Part shown: piece by piece, positions 57,358 to 64,000 of the stretch
Position numbering within the stretch: the stretch's first letter is position 1
Layout: the number at the start of each line of letters is the position of its first letter
The notes under the pieces: model-generated
Seen by the model: the letters and a program-made list of their open reading frames with translations, nothing else
The model's database searches: none
What the model was told of the DNA's origin: nothing
Made by a program: the position numbers and the translations under genes
Assembly (NCBI RefSeq): GCF_003143855.1
Contig: NZ_QFRK01000011.1
Location: 1-64,000, forward strand
Length of the DNA: 64,000 nucleotides
From: Streptomyces sp. NWU339
Lineage (GTDB): Bacteria; Actinomycetota; Actinomycetes; Streptomycetales; Streptomycetaceae
Direction of reading: 5' to 3'

Positions 57358-59976
57358 TCAGTGTCGGGCCACGCGCAGGCCCCTCCTGCCGTCCTTGCCG
57401 TCCTCGTCGCCGAGGACCGCGATCGTGCCGTCGCGGTCGGTTCGCAGGACCGCGGTGCCGGTGTTGCGCAGGGCGGCGAGTGTGGTCGGGGCCGGGTGGC
57501 CGTAGGTGTTGTCGCGGCCTGCGGAGATCAGGGCCAGCCGGGGTGACATCCGGTGCAGGAGGCCGGGGTCCTGGAAGGCAGAGCCGTGGTGGGCGACCTT
57601 CAGGATGTCGACGTCGGCCAGTCGCCCCGCCACGGGTGACCTGGCCAGGGCCCGCTGGGCGGGCGGTTCCAGGTCGCCGAGCAGCAGCAGGCGCAGGCCG
57701 GCCGTCCGGACGAGCATGGCCACGCTGGCGTCGTTCGGGCCCTCCGGCTGCGGGGCCCAGGACTGCGGGGTCGTGGGCGCTGCGGGCTGCCGGGGGCTCG
57801 GTGGTGGCCACACCACCTCCCAGGACAGGTCTCCCGTGCGCCGCCGCTCCCCGGCGGCGGCGCGCGTCATCGGCAGGCGCCGGTCGGTCGCGAGTCTTCG
57901 TACGAAGCGGGCCTGGTCGGCGGGCTCCTCCAGCCCCGTGGTCGTGATCGCGCCCACCGAGCGTCCGCGCAGTACGCCGGGCAGGCCCGCCACATGGTCG
58001 GCGTGGAAGTGGGTCAGCACGACCAGCGGGACGCGGGTGATGCCGAGGGAGCGCAGGCAGCGGTCCACCAGTGCCGGGTCCGGGCCGGCGTCCACGACCA
58101 CCCCCGCGTCCTCGCCCGCCGCCAGCACCATCGCGTCGCCCTGGCCCACGTCGCACATCACCAGCCGCCAGCCCGGCGGCGGCCAGCCCGTGATCACCCG
58201 GGTCAGCGGCGGTGGCCGCACCACCAGGAGGGCCAGGAGCAGCGCGCAGATCGCGCACCACCAGGGGTGTCCCAGCAGCCTCCGGCCGGCCAGCAGCGCG
58301 ACCGGGGTGAGCGCCCCGAGCAGTGCCGCCCCGGCCCAGCTGCCCGGCCAGTCGACTCCGGCGCCGGGCAGCGCGGCCCCGGTCCGGGCGATCTGTGCGA
58401 TCCACTCCACGGGCCAACTCGCGCACCAGGCGAGCGCCTTCGCCAGCGGTATCGCCAGCAGGGCGGTGGCCAGCGCCAGGAAGCCCAGCACGGTGGCCGG
58501 TGCGAGCGCGAACTCCGCGAGGAGATTGCACGGCACCGCCACCAGGCTCACCCGCGCCGACAGGACGACGACCACCGGCGCGCACACCGCCTGCGCTGCA
58601 CCCGCGGCGGCCAGCGCCTCCGCGAGCCGTGGCGGCACTCCGCGCCGTCGCAGGCCTGCGCTCCAGCGCGGGGCGAGTGTGAGCAGGGCGCCGGTGGCCA
58701 GCACGGAGAGCAGGAAGCCGTAGGTGCGGGCCAGCCACGGGTCGTAGAGCACCAGCAGCAGAACGGCCGTCGCCAGCGCCGGGATCAGCGATCTGCGGCG
58801 GCCGGTGGCGAGCGCGAGCAGCGCGACGGATCCGCAGGCCGCGGCCCGCAGCACACTCGGATCCGGCCGGCACACGACGACGAACCCGAGCGAGATCACC
58901 CCGCCGAGCAGCGCAGTCGTCCGCAGGGGGATGCCCAGGCGCGCGGCGAGACCACGGCGCTCGGCGTACTGGGCGAGGCCCGGCGGGCCGAGGAGCAGGG
59001 CGAGGAGGATGGTGAAGTTCGCCCCGGAAACAGCCAAAGTGTGCGTGAGGTCGGTCTCCTTGAACGCCTCTTCGAGTTCCGGGGTGACGCGTGCGGTGTC
59101 GCCGACGACCAGCCCCGGCAGCAGGGCCCGCGCGTCCGTCGACAGCCCGTCGGTCGCCGCCCGCAGTCCGGCCCGTAGCCGCCCCGCCAGCCGCTGCGGC
59201 CCCGACGGCTCCCCCACCGTCTCCGGTCCGTCCCGGCCCTTGACCCGCAGCACGGCCGCGAACCGGTCACCGCCCGCCGTCGCGGGCGCGAGCCGGGCCT
59301 CGATCCGCAGCCGGGTGGACGGCAGCAGTCCGAGCCACGGTGAGCGTTCCTCGGCAGGGCGCACCCGTCCGTCCGGCGCACCGTCCCCGGCCGGACGGGC
59401 GTCGACCATCATCAGCACCGGGGCCCGGGTCGCCACCGCGGCTCCCCGCCCTGCCCGCTCCACCCGCCGCACCTCGGCCTCGATGAGCACCGTCGTCGGG
59501 ACCGGCCGGCTGCCGCCGGCCCTGGGCCGGGTCAGGCGGGGGTCGGAGGTGATCTCGACCTCGGCCGTCACGGCGGCGTACTCCCGCGCCAGCTCCGGCA
59601 CCGGGCCGCGCCGCAGATCCGCGCCGTGCAGACCCGCCGAACAGGCGGCAGCGGCGACGCAGAGCAGTACCGCGGCTCCGGAGAGACGCGCACGCCCCGG
59701 CCCCGCCCGGCGGTTTCGCAGGGCGAGGAGGACGGCGGCCAGCGCCAAGGACGCGATCACGGCGCCCAGCACCCGGGCGGGCGGGGCGTGCAGCATGACC
59801 GCCGCCGTGGCCCAGGCCGCCAGCGCGGGTGGGACGAGCCGCAGGTCGGCCGGTCCCTCCTGCCTCGGATGGGCGGCCCCGAGCCGCTTCCCGGAGGAGG
59901 CGTGCACGGACAGCCGGGTGGCGGGCCCCTCGGCGGTGGGTTCCGTGAGGGCGGGCGCCACCGTCCGGCTCCTCAT
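57358..59976 (-). CDS. comEC: ComEC/Rec2-type DNA uptake channel protein
   Basis: 872 residues. Order: N-terminal membrane and DUF4131-like part (AAWATAAVMLHAPPARVLGA), competence channel domain with many helices (HTLAVSGANFTILLALLLGP, the conserved SGANF block), and C-terminal metallo-beta-lactamase-like domain with LTHFHADHVAGLPGVL, MVLAAGEDAGVVVDAGPDPA and VAHHGSAFQDPGLL. It should translocate single-stranded DNA and may degrade the other strand. It overlaps comEA by 4 bp. No other competence genes are here; streptomycetes are not known for natural transformation in general. Confidence 0.93.
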   Translation of the reverse strand: MRSRTVAPALTEPTAEGPATRLSVHASSGKRLGAAHPRQEGPADLRLVPPALAAWATAAVMLHAPPARVLGAVIASLALAAVLLALRNRRAGPGRARLSGAAVLLCVAAAACSAGLHGADLRRGPVPELAREYAAVTAEVEITSDPRLTRPRAGGSRPVPTTVLIEAEVRRVERAGRGAAVATRAPVLMMVDARPAGDGAPDGRVRPAEERSPWLGLLPSTRLRIEARLAPATAGGDRFAAVLRVKGRDGPETVGEPSGPQRLAGRLRAGLRAATDGLSTDARALLPGLVVGDTARVTPELEEAFKETDLTHTLAVSGANFTILLALLLGPPGLAQYAERRGLAARLGIPLRTTALLGGVISLGFVVVCRPDPSVLRAAACGSVALLALATGRRRSLIPALATAVLLLVLYDPWLARTYGFLLSVLATGALLTLAPRWSAGLRRRGVPPRLAEALAAAGAAQAVCAPVVVVLSARVSLVAVPCNLLAEFALAPATVLGFLALATALLAIPLAKALAWCASWPVEWIAQIARTGAALPGAGVDWPGSWAGAALLGALTPVALLAGRRLLGHPWWCAICALLLALLVVRPPPLTRVITGWPPPGWRLVMCDVGQGDAMVLAAGEDAGVVVDAGPDPALVDRCLRSLGITRVPLVVLTHFHADHVAGLPGVLRGRSVGAITTTGLEEPADQARFVRRLATDRRLPMTRAAAGERRRTGDLSWEVVWPPPSPRQPAAPTTPQSWAPQPEGPNDASVAMLVRTAGLRLLLLGDLEPPAQRALARSPVAGRLADVDILKVAHHGSAFQDPGLLHRMSPRLALISAGRDNTYGHPAPTTLAALRNTGTAVLRTDRDGTIAVLGDEDGKDGRRGLRVARH

Positions 59977-61019
59977 GGCCGTACGAGATTCCGCAGGTCC
60001 GCGAAGCGGCGGTCGCCGATGCCGTTCACTTCCCGCAGTTCGTCCACTGAGCGGAAACCGCCGTTCCGGGTGCGGTACTCGATGATGTGCCGGGCCAGCA
60101 CGGGGCCGACGCCCGGGAGGGTCTCGAGCTGGTCCGAGGTGGCGGTGTTGAGGGACACCGGTGCCGTGGGCCCGGCTCCCGCCGCCGTGCCGGCCGGGCC
60201 GTCCGCCACGGGCTCCGGGCCCGCCACCGGTGGCGGGCCGCCGACGATCACCTGCTCGCCGTCCACGAGGAAGCGGGCCCGGTTGAGGCCGTCGGTCTTG
60301 GTCCCGGGGCGTACTCCGCCCGCCGCCCGCAACGCGTCCGCGACCCGTGAGCCGGCCGGGAGACGGTGGACGCCCGGGTCACGCACCTTGCCGCCGACAT
60401 CGACCACGATCTCGGGGGCCGCCGTCCCCGCAGTACCCGTGTCGGCGGGTTCGCCGACCCCGGCCGGGGCGGCCGACCGGCTCTCGTCGTGGGGCACGGC
60501 CGCCCCCACCACCTCCGGCACCCGCACCGGCTGGGCCCGCCCGCCCCAGAAGTGCTGTACGGCGAACCCCACGGCCACCACGAGCACCACCGACAACACG
60601 ATCACGCTCCGCCGCTCCAGCCCGCACCGCGTCCGCACCCACAGCGGCAACCGCTCCCGCAGTGCGAGCACCGTCCGACCGGCCGGCCGCTGCTCCCCCG
60701 GAGCCGATGGGTCCGGCTCCGCCGCCGGGTCCGGATCCGTGCCGCCCACAGCCCAGCGCGGCACGGCCCTGGCGCCCCTGATGTCCCTGACGCCCCCGCC
60801 CCGCTCACCGAACAGCACCTCCGCCCGGCGCCGAAGCTCTTCCGCCGAGGCGTCACGGTGCCGGTGCTCGTGCCGGTACCCGCGCCGTACCCGGCCGTCT
60901 GTCCCGGGCCCCGGCCCGGCGGCGGACGGTCGGCGGTGACGGGCGCGGCCGTCTGAGGCGGGTGCACGGCCCGGCCCGCTGGTCGCGGTCGCTGTGTGTG
61001 AACGTGATCGAAGTGCCAT
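59973..61019 (-). CDS. comEA: ComEA-family DNA-binding membrane protein
   Basis: 348 residues, longer than typical ComEA because of a ~130-residue basic, disordered cytoplasmic N-terminus. One membrane helix follows (SVIVLSVVLVVAVGFAVQHF), then an SLBB domain (EIVVDVGGKVRDPGVHRLPA) and a C-terminal helix-hairpin-helix pair (SLNTATSDQLETLPGVGPVL, RNGGFRSVDELREVNGIGDR) that binds DNA without sequence preference. Its stop overlaps the comEC start (ATGA), so the two are translated together. Confidence 0.92.
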   Translation of the reverse strand: MALRSRSHTATATSGPGRAPASDGRARHRRPSAAGPGPGTDGRVRRGYRHEHRHRDASAEELRRRAEVLFGERGGGVRDIRGARAVPRWAVGGTDPDPAAEPDPSAPGEQRPAGRTVLALRERLPLWVRTRCGLERRSVIVLSVVLVVAVGFAVQHFWGGRAQPVRVPEVVGAAVPHDESRSAAPAGVGEPADTGTAGTAAPEIVVDVGGKVRDPGVHRLPAGSRVADALRAAGGVRPGTKTDGLNRARFLVDGEQVIVGGPPPVAGPEPVADGPAGTAAGAGPTAPVSLNTATSDQLETLPGVGPVLARHIIEYRTRNGGFRSVDELREVNGIGDRRFADLRNLVRP

Positions 61020-61134
61020 GCCGGCATGATCGGGCAGATCACCGCATTCGCGATGATCTTGCTCGTTTTCCGTGGATTACCGGCTGGTTGTGGACAACTC
61101 CGTCACCCTGACGCGCCAGTTCGGCAGCAGCCCC

Positions 61135-61980
61135 TCATCGGGCCGAGACCACGACCCCCAGCAGGCCGGGTCCCGTGTGCGCGCCGATCACCGCGCCGAC
61201 CTCGCTGACATGCAGGTCGGCCAGGCCGGGCAGCCGCGTGCGCAGCCGGTCCGCGAGGGCCGACGCGCGGTCCGGCGCGGCGAGGTGGTGGACGGCGACG
61301 TCGACCTCGGCGACGCCCGCCCGCTCGGCCGCGATCTCCTCCAGGCGGGCGATGGCCTTCGATGCCGTGCGCACCTTCTCCAGGGGTTCGATACGGCCGC
61401 CCGCCAGCTGGAGCAGCGGCTTCACGGCGAGTGCCGATCCCAGCAGGGCCTGCGCGGCTCCGATGCGTCCGCCGCGGCGCAGATAGTCCAGGGTGTCGAC
61501 GTAGAAGTACGCGGAGGTGCTCGCCGCCCGCTTCTCCGCGGCCGTGACCGCGTCGTCCACGGTGCCGCCCGCCTCCGCGGCCTGTGCCGCGGCGAGGGCG
61601 CAGAATCCGAGCGCCATGGCGATCATGCCGGTGTCCACCACCCGCACCGGCACCGGCGCCTCGCGGGCCGCGACGACCGCCGCGTCGTAGGTGCCGGAGA
61701 GCTCGGCGGAGAGGTGGAGGGAGACGATGCCGGTGGCGCCGGACCCGGCGGCTTTGCGGTAGGTCTCGGCGAAGACCTCGGGGCCGGGACGGGACGTCGT
61801 CACCGGACGCCGTTTCTGCAGCGCCTCGGCGAGGGAGCGGGTGGAGATCTCGGTGCCCTCTTCCAGCGCGCGGTCCCCCAGGACCACGGTCAGGGGTACC
61901 GCGGTGATGCCGTGCCGCTCCATCGTCCGGGCCGGAAGGTAGGCCGTTGAATCGGTGACGATGGCGACATGGCGGGACAT
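61135..61980 (-). CDS. DegV family fatty-acid-binding protein
   Basis: 281 residues. Family start VAIVTDSTAYLPARTMERHG, then TRSLAEALQKRRPVTTSRPG and VSLHLSAELSGTYDAAVVAA, and the domain-2 YFYVDTLDYLRRGGRIGAAQ. DegV/FakB proteins bind a fatty acid in the core and, as FakB, hand it to the FakA kinase domain. No fakA gene lies nearby. Position between comEA and leuS is conserved. Confidence 0.93.
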   Translation of the reverse strand: MSRHVAIVTDSTAYLPARTMERHGITAVPLTVVLGDRALEEGTEISTRSLAEALQKRRPVTTSRPGPEVFAETYRKAAGSGATGIVSLHLSAELSGTYDAAVVAAREAPVPVRVVDTGMIAMALGFCALAAAQAAEAGGTVDDAVTAAEKRAASTSAYFYVDTLDYLRRGGRIGAAQALLGSALAVKPLLQLAGGRIEPLEKVRTASKAIARLEEIAAERAGVAEVDVAVHHLAAPDRASALADRLRTRLPGLADLHVSEVGAVIGAHTGPGLLGVVVSAR

Positions 61981-62075
61981 GGGCTGGAGGTTACCTGGCG
62001 TACGGCCTCCGCTGCAGCCCGGACCGGCGCGCCGGACGGGACCGTGTCCGGATCACGACGACCGGAACGACCGGA

Positions 62076-62768
62076 TCAAGTGGTGCTCTCCGGACGGGGC
62101 TTCTTCTGCCAGGGATAGGTGAGGCGCGGTCCGGGCGGTGTGATGGCGGGGCGGGCCGGTTCGGCTGCCGGGGCGTCCTCGGCCGGCGCTGCGGACCGGG
62201 GTGCGGAGGCGGACTGCTGCTCGGTGGTCGTCCAGTGCCGCAGGGCTCCGGTCTCCATGTCGATCTGGGTGCTGAGGGAGTCCAGGTCGTCGTCCGCGAA
62301 GTGGCGGGCTCGGTCGCGGGCCGCCCAGCGCAGGGAGTCCGCGGACCGTGTGATGCGGTTGGTGCGCTCACGCAGTTCGGGCAGCCGCTTGCCGAGGGTG
62401 CCGCGGTCCGGCTCGGACTCCAGGCGCCTGAGTTCGCCCTCCAGTTCGTGCCCGTGCGCGCTGAGCCGCTCGAAGAGGGCGAGGGACTCCTTGAGGGACT
62501 GGTCCTCGGCGGCGCCGGCCTCCAGCGCGTCCTGGGTGGCGCGCATGGAGGTACGCAGTGTGAGCCGGAGTTGGGCGATCTCGCCGGCCGGGCCGGACTG
62601 GGCGAAGGACTTGACCTTCAGGGTGTGGTCCTCGACCGTGCGGCGGGCCTGGGTGAGGCGACGGTCCGCGCTGCGCTTGGCGGCGCCGACGACCTTCACG
62701 GTGGCATACGCGCCGAGCACGACGAAGAGCACGAAGAGCAGGGCCAACACTGCGATCACTGCTTCCAC
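62076..62768 (-). CDS. Single-span membrane protein with coiled coil, hypothetical
   Basis: About 230 residues from a GTG (62768) directly after GGAGGAGGAG; a longer start (62804) is possible but has no ribosome site. One N-terminal helix (EAVIAVLALLFVLFVVLGAY), then ~140 residues of charged helix (RRLTQARRTVEDHTLKVKSF, LALFERLSAHGHELEGELRR, RERTNRITRSADSLRWAARD) and a Pro-rich tail ending PWQKKPRPEST. Conserved between leuS and degV in Streptomyces; function unknown. Confidence 0.8.
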   Translation of the reverse strand: MEAVIAVLALLFVLFVVLGAYATVKVVGAAKRSADRRLTQARRTVEDHTLKVKSFAQSGPAGEIAQLRLTLRTSMRATQDALEAGAAEDQSLKESLALFERLSAHGHELEGELRRLESEPDRGTLGKRLPELRERTNRITRSADSLRWAARDRARHFADDDLDSLSTQIDMETGALRHWTTTEQQSASAPRSAAPAEDAPAAEPARPAITPPGPRLTYPWQKKPRPESTT

Positions 62769-62834
62769 GAGACTCCTCCTCCGGGCCCTGGGGCCTGCCG
62801 CCACACACCGCGCCGCTCTTCAAAGGTAAACGCA

Positions 62835-62877
62835 ACGGGCAGGCCCGGAGTTCCGGAAGAACCCCGAACCTGCCCGT
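62835..62877 (-). terminator. Hairpin terminator of leuS
   Basis: Outer arms ACGGGCAGG and CCTGCCCGT pair perfectly, and an inner imperfect stem (CGGAGTTC / GAACCCCG region) extends it. It lies about 120 bp after the leuS stop. Confidence 0.6.
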
Positions 62878-62998
62878 AGGGGAGTACCCCGAGCCCGCCG
62901 TTCCGCAGCCCGGCGGCCCGGCGGTCCAGCAGCTCAGCAGCCCGGTCGGCCCGCAGTGCTACGGCTTCACAGCGTGACGGCGACACGACACCACGGCG

Positions 62999-64000
<1,002 letters not shown>

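Noticed and set aside
57358..61019. A complete natural-competence locus
   Set aside because: Only comEC and comEA are present. They are a standard part of the streptomycete core beside holA and do not by themselves indicate competence.

Overview
This window has very high GC, strong third-position GC bias, many GTG starts and Streptomyces-specific families (DUF6479, SCO2400-like zinc-ribbon proteins, LAETG wall proteins, cold-shock proteins beside MerR or DEAD-box genes). It is almost certainly chromosomal Streptomyces DNA. The right end, read on the minus strand from 64 kb to 47.6 kb, is leuS, a membrane protein, degV, comEA, comEC, holA, then rpsT/lepA and a long-chain acyl-CoA ligase. From memory of the family, this is the conserved core block seen in S. 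coelicolor. The left 38 kb looks like lineage-variable but stable chromosome.

Layout. 0-5.5 kb: the tail of an unknown gene, a PHO-box-preceded secreted PhoX-type phosphatase, an endonuclease/exonuclease/phosphatase membrane protein and two membrane proteins. 5.7-16 kb: a SpoIIE/PP2C phosphatase, a conserved hypothetical, an XRE-TPR regulator divergent from a 55-residue peptide, an L7/L12-like membrane protein, a lipoprotein, a nucleoside hydrolase, an LAETG protein and an orphan GH13 alpha-glucosidase. 16-25 kb: a MerR regulator, two near-identical cold-shock genes in opposite orientation, a DEAD-box helicase, an orphan sugar-binding lipoprotein, a secreted lipase and a decayed NarL-type response regulator. 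25-28.7 kb: a GH5 hydrolase with a three-repeat C-terminus, an isochorismatase-fold hydrolase and an F420-type oxidoreductase.

29-38.4 kb is a compact redox island. A plus-strand pair (a molybdopterin oxidoreductase that lacks the N-terminal Fe-S cysteines, translationally coupled to a ferritin-like bundle protein) converges on a six-gene minus-strand operon: flavodoxin-like protein, SAM methyltransferase, CDGSH Fe-S protein, iron-containing haem-oxygenase-fold enzyme, an Fe-S oxidoreductase that has lost its FAD half by in-frame deletion, and a pyruvate-oxidase-like TPP enzyme. This is the best candidate in the window for an undescribed functional system.

38.5-45.6 kb is an accessory, scarred region: three DUF4291 copies (one intact, two complementary fragments), small hypotheticals, a RsbW-like ATPase, a complete IS200/IS605-type element (tnpA and tnpB divergent, with end hairpins) and a TnsA-like endonuclease pseudogene with a TGG to TGA stop. 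After it come an ArsR-MFS efflux operon, the conserved core block and, inside that block, a DrrAB-like ABC exporter divergent from a TetR regulator with a perfect 15-bp inverted-repeat operator between them.

I see no rRNA or tRNA gene, no CRISPR array and no secondary-metabolite cluster.
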